Part shown: positions 33,960 to 42,515 of the stretch, one piece after another
Numbering within the stretch: the first letter of the stretch is position 1
How the letters are laid out: each line of letters opens with the position of its first letter
NCBI RefSeq assembly: GCF_020805785.1
Contig: NZ_JAJGZV010000009.1
Coordinates: 1 to 64,000, forward strand
Origin: Flavobacterium chungbukense
GTDB lineage: Bacteria > Bacteroidota > Bacteroidia > Flavobacteriales > Flavobacteriaceae
DNA length: 64,000 bases
Direction: 5' to 3'
Made by a program: the position numbers and the translations under genes
The notes under the pieces: generated by a model
Told to the model about the DNA's origin: nothing
Database searches by the model: none
The model's input: the letters and a program-made list of their open reading frames with translations, nothing else

Positions 33960-35861
33960 TTATAAAGTCTCGCTTAACCATTTGAAAAATTCACCTTGCC
34001 AAACTTGAGCATTTTGTGGTTTTAAAACCCAGTGATTTTCGTCTGGGAAATACACAAATCTGCTTTTAATTCCTCTTAATTGAGCCGCCTGAAAAGCTTC
34101 TTGTCCTTGTCCGATTGGCACACGGAAATCTTTTCCTCCTTGGAAAATCAAAATTGGTTTATTCCAATTCTGAACCAAAGTTGCAGGGTTGAAAGTGGTG
34201 TATGCTTTTTGAGCAACAGCATTATCTTTTTCCCAATAAGCGCCTCCAAAATCCCAATTGTTGAAGAAAACTTCTTCAGTTGTTCCTAGCATAGAAACGG
34301 TATTGAAAACGCCGTCATGTGCAATAAAAGTTTTGAAACGGTTTTTGTGAATTCCTGCTAAATAAAATACAGAATATCCTCCGTAACTAGCTCCAACGCA
34401 ACCTAAACGGCTTTTGTCAACGTAGCTTTCTTTTGCAACATCATCAATTGCAGAAAGATAATCATCCATAACTTGTCCGCCCCAATCTTTACTAATTTGT
34501 TCATTCCATTCAACACCGTGTCCTGGCATTCCACGACGGTTAGGCGCAACAACGACATAACCTTTAGCTGCCATTAAAGAGAAATTCCAACGGTAAGAAT
34601 ACGATTGTGTCAACGCACTTTGTGGTCCGCCTTGGCAATACAATAATGTTGGGTATTTTTTAGAAGCATCAAAATTTGGAGGAAGAATAACCCAAACCAA
34701 CATTTTTTTTCCGTCAGTTGTTGTAACATAACGTCTTTCTGTTTTGCTTAACGCTAAAGATTTGTACGTTTCTGTGTTAACATTTGAAAGCTGTTTCCAA
34801 GTATTTTTCTTCAAGTTAAAAGAGTAAATTTCAGCAGCGTGATTCATATCGTTTCTTGTTACGATAAGATCATCTCCAGAAAATCCAACTAAATCATTAA
34901 CATCAAAATCTCCCTTTGTTATCTGGTGAACGTTGATTGCAATTTTAGTTAAACCTGGAAAATTAACCGAGAAAATTTGTTTTGTACCGTCAATTGGCGC
35001 TACAAAAAAGACTGTTTTTCCGTCTTTACTCCAAATAAAATTATCTACAGTTCCATCCCAGTTTGCCGTTAAATTGGTTTTCATTCCTTTAAATTCAACA
35101 ATAATGTCGTTTTTATCAGATTCATAACCGTCACGTTTCATTTGCAACCAAGTTAAATTTCCTGTTGGAGAAAATTGCGGAGCGGTATCGTAACCTAAAT
35201 TACCATCCGTTTTATTGGTTGTTTTTTGAGTTTCTAAGTTGTACTCAAAAATATCTGTATTTGTAGAAATTGCATAAGACGTTCCAGCTTTTTTCTTGCA
35301 CACATAAAAAATGCTTTTGCTGTCTGGCGACCAAATGTAGTCTTCGTCACCACCAAATGGTTTTTGTGGAGAATCAAAAGTTTCACCTTTTAAGATGTCA
35401 ATTCCTTTTGCACCATCTTTGTTTTCTTTATAAAAAACGTGATTGAATTTTCCTTCGTTCCAAGTATCCCAATGACGATAATCTAATCCATCATAAATTT
35501 GAGCTTCAGATTTGTCTAATTTTGGATAAAAATCTTTCCCTAAAACTTTATCGATTTTTACTTCCTCATTATAAACAACATATTTGCCATCAGGCGAAAT
35601 ATTTTTATCTGCTAGAATATCTTTTGTGTCTTTAATTTCCACTGCATTTCCTCCCGTTACAGGAATTGTATACAATTTTGAAGATGATTTATTTTCTTCT
35701 ACAGAAGGTGTAGAAACTTTAAAAACAACATTTTTTGCATCTTTAGAAATGCCAAGAGGTGTTACTCTTCCTAATTTCCATAACAATTCCGGCGACATTA
35801 CATTCTGTCCGATAGCGTTTAAACTCATCATTATTAAGGTTGTTAATACTACTTTTTTCAT
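33960..35861 (-). CDS. secreted S9-family prolyl oligopeptidase-like peptidase
   Basis: Serine peptidase of the DPP/acylaminoacyl-peptidase type. The start is ATG 35861, because the in-frame codon at 35867 is TTG and the signal peptide 'MKKVVLTTLIMMSLNAIGQN' begins at the ATG. A beta-propeller (about 25-390) is followed by the hydrolase domain with S492 in 'GASYGGYSVF', Asp in 'GGKDFRVP' and His in 'DENHWVLKP'. 633 residues, normal length. Likely periplasmic, trimming peptides. Stands alone with its own terminator. Confidence 0.92.
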   Translation of the reverse strand: MKKVVLTTLIMMSLNAIGQNVMSPELLWKLGRVTPLGISKDAKNVVFKVSTPSVEENKSSSKLYTIPVTGGNAVEIKDTKDILADKNISPDGKYVVYNEEVKIDKVLGKDFYPKLDKSEAQIYDGLDYRHWDTWNEGKFNHVFYKENKDGAKGIDILKGETFDSPQKPFGGDEDYIWSPDSKSIFYVCKKKAGTSYAISTNTDIFEYNLETQKTTNKTDGNLGYDTAPQFSPTGNLTWLQMKRDGYESDKNDIIVEFKGMKTNLTANWDGTVDNFIWSKDGKTVFFVAPIDGTKQIFSVNFPGLTKIAINVHQITKGDFDVNDLVGFSGDDLIVTRNDMNHAAEIYSFNLKKNTWKQLSNVNTETYKSLALSKTERRYVTTTDGKKMLVWVILPPNFDASKKYPTLLYCQGGPQSALTQSYSYRWNFSLMAAKGYVVVAPNRRGMPGHGVEWNEQISKDWGGQVMDDYLSAIDDVAKESYVDKSRLGCVGASYGGYSVFYLAGIHKNRFKTFIAHDGVFNTVSMLGTTEEVFFNNWDFGGAYWEKDNAVAQKAYTTFNPATLVQNWNKPILIFQGGKDFRVPIGQGQEAFQAAQLRGIKSRFVYFPDENHWVLKPQNAQVWQGEFFKWLSETL

Positions 35862-35959
35862 AATCAATTATTCTATTTTTTGTGGCGCTAAAAATACAAC
35901 ATTTAAATTCCAATAAATTGTTAAAATTCCAATGTGGAAAAATTCCAAATTCCAATTTT

Positions 35960-36021
35960 CACCCTGAGCAAAGTCAAAGGTCTCAACGTAAGAGACTTCG
36001 ACTCTGCTAAGCCTGACAACA
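35960..36021. repeat. CACCCTGAGC-type interspersed inverted repeat
   Basis: CACCCTGAGCAAAGTCAAAG plus GTCTC on the left and GAGACTTCGACTCTGCTAAG on the right are imperfect complements around a short loop. The surrounding spacer (35862-36161) also carries several GGAATTTG words and holds no gene I can see. Confidence 0.55.
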
Positions 36022-36161
36022 TAAGTTTTTTTAAAATTTATGAAGTTTTGGAATTTGTAATTTAGTTTTTGGAATTTGTAATTCCATTTAGTTTTGTAAT
36101 TTAACCCAAGATTGGGATTTGGAGTTTGAAATTTGGAATTTATTTTTAGAATAAAAAATTT

Positions 36162-37274
36162 ATGGAACTAAGCTATTGGGAATTAAAAAACTGGTTTACG
36201 AATGTGGATTACACAATAGTCGGAAGCGGAATTGTCGGCTTACATACAGCTTTGCGCTTACGCGAAAGATTTCCAGCTGCCAAAATTCTGGTTCTAGAAA
36301 AAGGAATGTTGCCGCAAGGCGCCAGTACCAAAAATGCCGGTTTTGCCTGTTTCGGAAGTCTTTCTGAAATTTTAGAAGATCTAAAAACACATTCTGAAGA
36401 TGATGTTATGACTCTTATTGAAAATCGTTGGAAAGGTTTACAGATGCTTCGAAAAAGATTGGGAGATGTTGCAATTGATTTTAAGCCTCACGGCGGATAT
36501 GAATTGTTTTTGAAAGAAGACGAATTCGGGTTTAGTGAATGTATTTCGAGAATGTCTTTTGTCAACGAAATTTTGAAACCACTTTTTAAAGCTGAAGTTT
36601 TTGCCAAAGAAACCGACCGATTTGGGTTTGGAAATGTTCAGGACTATTTGATTTTTAATCCATTTGAAGCACAAATCGATATAGGAAACATGATGAACGA
36701 ATTGTTGAAACAGGCAGTTTCCGAAAATATTTTGATTTTAAATCAACAGACAGTTACTTCTTATGCAGAGGCAGGAAATCATGTAGAAGTGGTTTTGAGT
36801 GATTTTAGTTTTAAAACCCAAAAACTGCTTTTTGCTACAAACGGTTTCGCAGAATCTCTAACAAATGGAGCAGTAAAACCGGCAAGGGCACAAGTTCTGA
36901 TTACAGAACCTATTCACAATTTAGACATAAAAGGAACGTTTCATTTAGATCGTGGATATTATTATTTTAGAAATATCAACAATCGAATTTTACTTGGCGG
37001 TGGAAGAAATCTTGATTTTGAAGGAGAAACCACTACCAAATTTGGCGAGACGAAAATTATTCAAAATAAATTGGAAGATTTGCTGAAAAATGTAATTTTA
37101 CCAAATCAGGATTTCCAGATTTCGCATCGTTGGAGCGGTATCATGGGAATTGGAAATAGTAAAAAACCTGTTGTTTCTCAACTATCTGAAAACGTGTTTT
37201 GTGGAGTGCGTTTGGGTGGAATGGGAGTCGCAATAGGAAGTTTAATAGGAAACGAATTAGCAGATTTAATATAA
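36162..37274 (+). CDS. FAD-dependent oxidoreductase (DAO family)
   Basis: 370-residue flavoprotein of the D-amino-acid oxidase / glycine oxidase fold. 'DYTIVGSGIVGLHTALRLRE' (about 16-35) is the dinucleotide motif, 'VLEKGMLPQGASTKNAGFAC' follows with the conserved FAD contacts, and the C-terminal 'GVRLGGMGVAIGSLIGNEL' closes the FAD site. Substrate cannot be read. No signal peptide. Its TAA shares one base with the ATG of mtgA (TAATG), a sign of coupled translation. Confidence 0.88.
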   Translation: MELSYWELKNWFTNVDYTIVGSGIVGLHTALRLRERFPAAKILVLEKGMLPQGASTKNAGFACFGSLSEILEDLKTHSEDDVMTLIENRWKGLQMLRKRLGDVAIDFKPHGGYELFLKEDEFGFSECISRMSFVNEILKPLFKAEVFAKETDRFGFGNVQDYLIFNPFEAQIDIGNMMNELLKQAVSENILILNQQTVTSYAEAGNHVEVVLSDFSFKTQKLLFATNGFAESLTNGAVKPARAQVLITEPIHNLDIKGTFHLDRGYYYFRNINNRILLGGGRNLDFEGETTTKFGETKIIQNKLEDLLKNVILPNQDFQISHRWSGIMGIGNSKKPVVSQLSENVFCGVRLGGMGVAIGSLIGNELADLI

Positions 37275-38062
37275 TGGCAGCACCCAAAAAACCAGCACCA
37301 AAAAAAACAACAGCAACAAAACCAAAACCGAAGACGTCTTCTAAAAAAGGAAATCGTTCTTTAGGAGAAAAAATAAAATGGTTTTTTATAAAAGCTGCTT
37401 TATGGTTTTTCGGAATATCAATCGGGTCGGTAATATTTTTTAAATACGTGCCAGTTCCTTTTACACCTTTGATGCTTATTCGTGCTATTGAAAATAAATT
37501 TGGCGGAAAAGAAGTTTATTTTGACCATGATTGGGAACCGATTGAAAAAATATCGATGAATTTACAAAAGGCAGTAATTGCGAGTGAAGACGCAACTTTT
37601 TTAACGCATAATGGTTTCGATTTTAAAGCACTTCAAAAAGCATATAAAAGTAACGAACGCGGACGTAGAATTCGCGGTGGAAGTACCATCTCGCAACAAA
37701 CTGCTAAAAATGTCTTTTTGTGGCAGGGAAAAAGCTACTTGCGTAAAGGTTTAGAAGCTTACTTTACAGTTCTAATCGAGATTATCTGGGGCAAAGAGCG
37801 AATTATGGAAGTATATCTAAATAGCATCGAAATGGGTGATGGGGTTTATGGTGCTTATGCTGCGACAGAACACTGGTATCGCCGAGATGCTTCAAGTTTA
37901 ACCCCAATGCAAGCAGCTGGAATTGCGGCAATTTTACCAAATCCGAGAAAATTTAAAGCTACAGGTTCTTCAAGTTATATCAATAGAAGAAAAGAAAGAA
38001 TTGTACGCGAAATGCGTTATGTTGGAAAAATCAATTATGATGGAAAAGAAAAAGAGAAGTAA
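37274..38062 (+). CDS. mtgA: monofunctional peptidoglycan glycosyltransferase
   Basis: Polymerises lipid II into glycan strands at the outer face of the inner membrane. Start is ATG 37274, overlapping the previous stop by one base; a longer reading frame to 37199 would lie within the oxidoreductase gene. Residues 1-35 are a Lys/Pro/Thr-rich cytosolic tail, 40-62 a membrane helix, then the GT51 domain with 'VIASEDATFLTHNGFD' (catalytic Glu), 'RRIRGGSTISQQTAKNVFLW' and 'KERIMEVYLNSIEMGDGVYG'. 262 residues, normal. Confidence 0.94.
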   Translation: MAAPKKPAPKKTTATKPKPKTSSKKGNRSLGEKIKWFFIKAALWFFGISIGSVIFFKYVPVPFTPLMLIRAIENKFGGKEVYFDHDWEPIEKISMNLQKAVIASEDATFLTHNGFDFKALQKAYKSNERGRRIRGGSTISQQTAKNVFLWQGKSYLRKGLEAYFTVLIEIIWGKERIMEVYLNSIEMGDGVYGAYAATEHWYRRDASSLTPMQAAGIAAILPNPRKFKATGSSSYINRRKERIVREMRYVGKINYDGKEKEK

Positions 38063-39008
38063 AAAACAACTTTTTGCTTTTCTAATATTGACAGTAACGC
38101 TCACTTTTGGACAAGGAAAAAAAACAGAAATAGGTTTTATATCTGATAATGATTTATATACATCTTCTAAAAATGATATGTATTATACCAATGGTTTGGA
38201 ACTTTTTTACCGATTTTTGAGTAAAAACAACAACGAGAAAATCAATAAAGAAATTACCGAATTCAGAATTGGACAATATCTTTACAATCCGAGATTTATA
38301 AATGAAGAAGCGGTTGATATAAATGATCGTCCTTTTGCGGGTTATCTTTTTGCAGAAGCCGGAAAAAGCTTTTTTTATCAGAGTGAATCGGTTTTGAAGA
38401 CTGATTTTCAAATTGGTTTTCTTGGTCCGAATGCTTTGGGAGAAGAATTACAAGAAGGATTTCACAAAATTATTGGTTATAAAAAAGTATATGGATGGGA
38501 AAATCAAATACACAATGCTTTAGGATTGCAAGCTCATGTGATGTATTCTAAAAAACTATTTCCATCTCAACACAATGATTTTGTAGATCTTCATTGGCAG
38601 TCTGAAGCCAATTTAGGAACGATTTTTACAGGAGTTTCTACTGGTTTTATGGCAAGATTTGGGTTTAAAAATTTGCTTCCAATTTATGATTCTAATATGC
38701 ACGATGCTTCGGTAAGTGCTGAAATACAATCGAATATTAGAGAATTTTATTTTTATGCGATGCCAAGCGTTAATTATCAATTCTATGACGCAACGATTGA
38801 AGGAAGTATGTTTAACGACACAAGTCCGATTACTTTTGAATTAAAGCCACTTCGTTTTAATGCCGAAGCTGGTTTAAAATATCGCTATAACAATTTCAAT
38901 ATTTCATACTCTTTTATTTATCGCGGACGAGAATTAAACGATCCAGGAATTGATACGAATAAAGGATATTTTTTTGGGTCGATACGAATGGGGTTTTTGT
39001 TGCGGTAG
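38040..39008 (+). CDS. LpxR-like outer-membrane protein (lipid A deacylase family)
   Basis: 322 residues from ATG 38040, overlapping the end of mtgA by 23 bases. A signal peptide is visible ('KKQLFAFLILTVTLTFGQGK'). The mature part begins 'EIGFISDNDLYTSSKNDMYY', followed by 'TNGLELFYRFLS' and 'RPFAGYLFAEAGKSFFYQSE', the pattern of LpxR, an outer-membrane barrel that removes 3'-acyl chains from lipid A. The end, 'GYFFGSIRMGFLLR', is a final barrel strand. Activity in this organism is inferred from the family only. Confidence 0.82.
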   Translation: MEKKKRSKKQLFAFLILTVTLTFGQGKKTEIGFISDNDLYTSSKNDMYYTNGLELFYRFLSKNNNEKINKEITEFRIGQYLYNPRFINEEAVDINDRPFAGYLFAEAGKSFFYQSESVLKTDFQIGFLGPNALGEELQEGFHKIIGYKKVYGWENQIHNALGLQAHVMYSKKLFPSQHNDFVDLHWQSEANLGTIFTGVSTGFMARFGFKNLLPIYDSNMHDASVSAEIQSNIREFYFYAMPSVNYQFYDATIEGSMFNDTSPITFELKPLRFNAEAGLKYRYNNFNISYSFIYRGRELNDPGIDTNKGYFFGSIRMGFLLR

Positions 39009-39063
39009 GTTTTGCTATTAAGATATATGGCAAAAGTTCTTGAATAAAATTTGCTGCAAAATA

Positions 39064-39099
39064 AAAAAACCGTATTCCAATTTAAGAATACGGTTTTTT
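39064..39099. terminator. bidirectional terminator between LpxR-like and lipoprotein genes
   Basis: Perfect 14-base arms A6-CCGTATTC and GAATACGG-T6 serve both converging genes. Confidence 0.88.
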
Positions 39100-39105
39100 G
39101 GTTAT

Positions 39106-39504
39106 TTATTGTTTTGTATAAGTTCCATCCAAAAATCCAGTTGATTCAATTACAGTGTCAGAAGTCTTAGTAAAACTAAATGTAACTGTTGCTTCTGAAA
39201 ATTTGTAATCTGCACTGTATGATGAATTATTTTTGGTTTCTTTTACAGATACCTCTATACCAGCTTTTTTAAGTGTAGCAACTTGTTCTTTTGTAGATGT
39301 TTTTGTGCCTCCAGCTCCGTAGATGATATCATCTTTCGTAAAAGTATATGTTCCTCCAAAATTTGATTTCCACGTTCCTATAATCCATTCGGGAGGGGCA
39401 AAACTATTTGATCCTTTGTCTGTTTTTCCAGAACCTTCATTGTCTGATGAAGAACAAGATGTTGTTATGATAACTAAACTAAGCAGTAAAAATAATTTTC
39501 TCAT
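39106..39504 (-). CDS. small lipoprotein of unknown function
   Basis: 132 residues. Start ATG 39504 is chosen because the lipoprotein signal 'MRKLFLLLSLVIITTSCSSS' starts there; a longer frame to 39570 would add an unlikely leader. The mature protein has a Ser/Gly linker then 'PEWIIGTWKSNFGGTYTFTK' and a short all-beta domain ending 'ESTGFLDGTYTKQ', which looks like a lipocalin-type small barrel common in Bacteroidota. Stand-alone gene. Confidence 0.78.
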   Translation of the reverse strand: MRKLFLLLSLVIITTSCSSSDNEGSGKTDKGSNSFAPPEWIIGTWKSNFGGTYTFTKDDIIYGAGGTKTSTKEQVATLKKAGIEVSVKETKNNSSYSADYKFSEATVTFSFTKTSDTVIESTGFLDGTYTKQ

Positions 39505-39693
39505 GGTTTGTATAATTAAGTTGAAGTAATATTCAGCATCCTTTAAATCAAAGGATTTAAAGTCAGTCATTTTACAAAGATGTAGCTATAAAACTTTTAG
39601 AATGTGCGCCAAAAGGCATAATTGTATTACAATAAGCCTGATTGCTCTATATATTTGGTCTAATCAAAAAACTTCTTATGAAAATTAGAAGTT

Positions 39694-39772
39694 CTTGTCT
39701 AGCCCCGATGGCAGCGGTATCCTTTTTACTGCTTCTTTAGCAGAAAAAAGATATAGCGAACAGCGGGACAAG
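39694..39772 (+). repeat. interspersed repeat, family A, copy 1
   Basis: A ~79-base unit starting CTTGTCTAGCCCCGATGG and ending CAGCGGGACAAG, with an inner hairpin CTGC-TTCTTTA-GCAG and the word AGATATAGCG. A second copy in the opposite orientation lies at 62650-62731. The spacer 39505-39892 has nothing else recognisable. Confidence 0.65.
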
Positions 39773-39892
39773 TGGTCTTTTGAAAATAATACTTCTGCTG
39801 CTAAATTTTGAAAATCAATTTCCAAACAATACTTAACCTTTTGATAATACGCTAATTGCTTTAAATTTTTATATTTAATTAAAATTTAAATT

Positions 39893-40069
39893 ATGGATGT
39901 TAATTGGAATATAATTGGAGTTGTAGCAATCTTAGTTGCAATTTTGGTTGTTTTAACAATCAGAAAAAATCTAAAGGAAAAAAAGAAATTGGAAAATTTG
40001 CTAAATAACGATTTCAAAAAAACAGAGAAAGACGACGTGAATGCTGAAGATTCGGCGAATGAGAAATAA
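39893..40069 (+). CDS. 58-residue single-helix membrane protein
   Basis: The frame starts at ATG 39893 and encodes 'MDVNWNIIGVVAIL' leading into one hydrophobic helix (about 6-22), then a strongly charged Lys/Glu/Asp tail ending 'DSANEK'. The size and layout (short N-out helix, basic then acidic cytosolic tail) fit small membrane proteins common in flavobacteria. A palindromic repeat starts 15 bases after the stop. Function unknown. Confidence 0.6.
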   Translation: MDVNWNIIGVVAILVAILVVLTIRKNLKEKKKLENLLNNDFKKTEKDDVNAEDSANEK

Positions 40070-40083
40070 TTTAACACTGAAGT

Positions 40084-40169
40084 TGTCATTTCGAGGAACG
40101 AGAAATCACACTCGGAATTCCACAATCTTGTCGATCATCTAGTGCGATTTCTCGTTCCTCGAAATGACA
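40084..40169. repeat. MITE-like palindrome, family B, copy 1
   Basis: Perfect 24-base arms start TGTCATTTCGAGGAACGAGA at 40084 and end at 40169, with a 38-base centre. A diverged copy lies at 62785-62884. It sits beside the left end of the integrative element but outside it. Confidence 0.75.
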
Positions 40170-40186
40170 AGATTGCGTATAAAATA

Positions 40187-40221
40187 AAAACCCTTGTAAA
40201 AACTAAATTTACAAGGGTTTT
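40187..40221 (-). terminator. displaced original terminator of tRNA-Ala
   Basis: Arms AAAACCCTTGTAAA and TTTACAAGGGTTTT form a strong hairpin. On the minus strand it stands directly beyond the leftover tRNA 3' end at 40227-40246, exactly where the tRNA-Ala terminator would have been before the element inserted. Confidence 0.75.
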
Positions 40222-40226
40222 TTGTT

Positions 40227-40246
40227 TTGTGGAGAATACCGGATTC
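40227..40246. repeat. attL (20-base direct repeat)
   Basis: Exact match to the 3' end of the tRNA-Ala gene at 46041-46060; the match stops on both sides (T/A before, T/G after). Confidence 0.88.
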
Positions 40247-40305
40247 TCTACTATCTTTTTTAATGTCTTTAAAATTAGGTGTTTTGCAGTAGTTTTGAAA
40301 TTTTT

Positions 40306-40323
40306 AGTCCTAAAACAGTCCTA
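40306..40323. promoter_or_regulatory. left candidate integrase arm-type site
   Basis: AGTCCTAAAACAGTCCTA contains two GTCCTA words 12 bases apart. The same arrangement appears near the right end (45941-45958) and I noticed it nowhere else in the window. The second word sits where the -33 box of the integrase promoter should be. Confidence 0.5.
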
Positions 40324-40341
40324 ATTATACAAAACGATTCG

Positions 40342-40349
40342 TATCTTTG
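40342..40349 (+). promoter_or_regulatory. -7 element of the integrase gene
   Basis: TATCTTTG fits TAnnTTTG 21 bases before the ATG. The -33 position lacks TTG and is occupied by a GTCCTA repeat, so the promoter may be autoregulated. Confidence 0.5.
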
Positions 40350-40369
40350 TATTGTAAAGTTATAGGATT

Positions 40370-41551
40370 ATGAGCAATTATACAACACCCAAATTAAACA
40401 AAGGCAAAGCGCCATTATCAATTCCGAGAGGAAGTAGCAAGTTGAAGGAGCTGGCAAAAAATGTTTGGTATGTATCCTATACTTTCGAGGGCAAGCAATA
40501 TAAAGTAAAAGATAACCTTAATAGAATTCATGACCCTGCTGAAAAAGAACTGGCGGGTGAAATCCTACTAGAAAGTATCAAACAAGACCTTAAGAACGGC
40601 TACAATCCTTTAAAGCCTTTACAGTGGACCGAACACTTGCGTAAAGAAACAACAACGTTGGAGAGTGCTATAAAGCAATTTGAAGAGTACCACAAGATTC
40701 ATAATTCCAGAAAAAAAACTATACAAACCTACCTGAGTAAAATGAATGCTCTCAGCAAGTATCTTCCGAGCGTCTTATTATCTGAAGTAAAAACAAAGAA
40801 TCTTGAAAGTTTTGTTAGGTCAAAAATAAGTGACAATACTTACTCACAAGATAGTGTTAAAAGTGTCAAACGTGTTTTTTCTACTTTTTTCAATGTGTGT
40901 ATCAAGTTAGACCTTATACAAATCAATCCCATGAATGGCTTTGATGGTAAGATAAAAAGCAACAAGGTGACCGAAGAAAGACATGTTCCATTCTCTGATA
41001 CGGACCTGAAAACAATATTAGACTACCTTGATGCAAATGACAAATATTCTGCCTTTTTCTGTAGAATGATTTACTACACATGTTTGCGACCTTCCGAGAT
41101 TAGAGGACTAAAAGTAGAGAACATTAATATGGAGAGTAACAGAATTACAATACCGGCATCAGTTAAGAAGGTCACCAGTAATAATGAAAACGACTATCTG
41201 GATATAAATTCAAGCTTTGCTCCAATTCTAAAAGAACTAAATCTTGAACAATATCCTAAAGATTATTACTTAACAGGTTCTTCTACGAACATCGTTGGTG
41301 AGAAGATAATAGGAGAAAATACGCCTTACAATAAATTGATTTCAGCATTGAAAAAATTAGGACTAAATGAAAAAGGATACGATTTGTATTCCTTCAAGCA
41401 CACATCAAACATTAAGAAGTATATCGATGGATGGACCCTTAGCCAAATCATGAAAGCGAACAGACATACCAATATTAGTACTACAGAAATTTATCTCAAA
41501 AAGTTGGGGCAGTTTGTTGATATTAGAAATAAGGCTATTCCTGTGATATAG
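40370..41551 (+). CDS. tyrosine-type site-specific integrase
   Basis: 393 residues. An N-terminal arm-binding region is followed by a SAM-like core-binding domain ('AIKQFEEYHKIHNSRKKTIQ', about 100-190) and the catalytic domain. Catalytic residues: R240 in 'YTCLRPSEIRGL', H344 in 'YSFKHTSNI', a His in 'NRHTNISTTEIY' and nucleophile Y375. The second catalytic Arg of the H-x-x-R box is replaced by Lys (FKHT), a form seen in Bacteroidota integrases. It lies 124 bases inside attL and is the enzyme expected to excise and insert this element. Confidence 0.93.
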   Translation: MSNYTTPKLNKGKAPLSIPRGSSKLKELAKNVWYVSYTFEGKQYKVKDNLNRIHDPAEKELAGEILLESIKQDLKNGYNPLKPLQWTEHLRKETTTLESAIKQFEEYHKIHNSRKKTIQTYLSKMNALSKYLPSVLLSEVKTKNLESFVRSKISDNTYSQDSVKSVKRVFSTFFNVCIKLDLIQINPMNGFDGKIKSNKVTEERHVPFSDTDLKTILDYLDANDKYSAFFCRMIYYTCLRPSEIRGLKVENINMESNRITIPASVKKVTSNNENDYLDINSSFAPILKELNLEQYPKDYYLTGSSTNIVGEKIIGENTPYNKLISALKKLGLNEKGYDLYSFKHTSNIKKYIDGWTLSQIMKANRHTNISTTEIYLKKLGQFVDIRNKAIPVI

Positions 41552-41655
41552 AGATATAACCTTAAATTTATTGTTTGTCTAAATTTGGTGTAATTAACTA
41601 TTAGTTAATTAAGCTTTGAAAAATTAATCAATTCGGAAATTTTGACTATTAGGTT

Positions 41656-41663
41656 TAAATTTG
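41656..41663 (+). promoter_or_regulatory. -7 element of the 41694 gene
   Basis: TAAATTTG fits TAnnTTTG and lies 30 bases before the ATG; no well-spaced TTG upstream. Confidence 0.45.
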
Positions 41664-41693
41664 TGAATTAACTTTAAAACCATTTACTAAACT

Positions 41694-42314
41694 ATGACAC
41701 AAGAATTTTATAATAAAATTTCAATTCCTTATCAAACACTTTCTGGTAGGTTTAGCAGTTTGAATAAGATGTATCATAATAATTATGCCATTTATGATAT
41801 AGGAATTTTTAATGCCAGAAAAGAACAGTTTGAATTTCTTAAACAATTTGAAAAAATTCCGTTTAGAGTCTTTTTCAGCAATGATTATTTAGAAAAAAAC
41901 GACACAGGTGGTAATTACTTCAACTCTGAGACAATTGTTATAACAGAAGGTACAATTAATATCCATACTGAATTTTCGATGATTTTGTTTTACTATCTCA
42001 TAAATGAGTTGAAGAATGATATTGCGAAGTTTCTGGACTTACTTAACCATAAAGATTTTGAAGAAAGATTTAGAGGGTTTTATAAAGTCGATGAGTATAA
42101 GTTAAAATATAGCTTGTTACAGCACGAAGTGTTTTTTAAATTTATGACAGCAAATGTTCCAAACTTTGGATTAATATACCACCTATTTCATAGAACAAAT
42201 TCTGGATATATTTATGCTGATGAACATCGAATGATAATTCGGGTGAAGGGCATACAAGATTTGCTTGAAGCAAATGAAACTGTTTATAATTTTCAGAATT
42301 ATCAAATCGTTTAG
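41694..42314 (+). CDS. element-encoded protein of unknown function (206 aa)
   Basis: No family recognised. Soluble, no signal peptide or membrane helix; rich in Phe, Tyr and Asn. Segments such as 'FSMILFYYLINELKNDIAKF' and 'YKLKYSLLQHEVFFKFMTA' look helical, and 'NFGLIYHLFHRTNSGYIYAD' may be a beta hairpin. It has its own -7 element and is followed by a hairpin-bearing repeat. It could be cargo or part of element maintenance; the position between integrase and a HEPN-like gene leaves both open. Confidence 0.6.
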   Translation: MTQEFYNKISIPYQTLSGRFSSLNKMYHNNYAIYDIGIFNARKEQFEFLKQFEKIPFRVFFSNDYLEKNDTGGNYFNSETIVITEGTINIHTEFSMILFYYLINELKNDIAKFLDLLNHKDFEERFRGFYKVDEYKLKYSLLQHEVFFKFMTANVPNFGLIYHLFHRTNSGYIYADEHRMIIRVKGIQDLLEANETVYNFQNYQIV

Positions 42315-42349
42315 GAAGGACTAAAACCTTTGTTTGATTTATGTATATT

Positions 42350-42429
42350 TTAAAATCCTGTGGATCGAGCTAAAGCTCGACCCACGGGATTTTAATTTAT
42401 AAGACAATTTTTCTTTAAAATTTTAAAAG
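42350..42429 (+). repeat. ~80-base repeat with TCGAGC-TAAA-GCTCGA hairpin, left copy
   Basis: Begins TTAAAATC, contains the 6+4+6 hairpin at 42365-42380 and ends in TTTTAAAAG. A close copy in the same orientation lies at 43766-43842, so the gene between them is bracketed. It may act as a terminator for the two converging genes. Confidence 0.7.
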
Positions 42430-42515
42430 AGAACGTTTTTAGTGGAGCAATTAAATTTCAAAAAAAACTAAAAAACGAACACACTTGTAAACCCAAATGT
42501 GGACTTGTTCTAGTT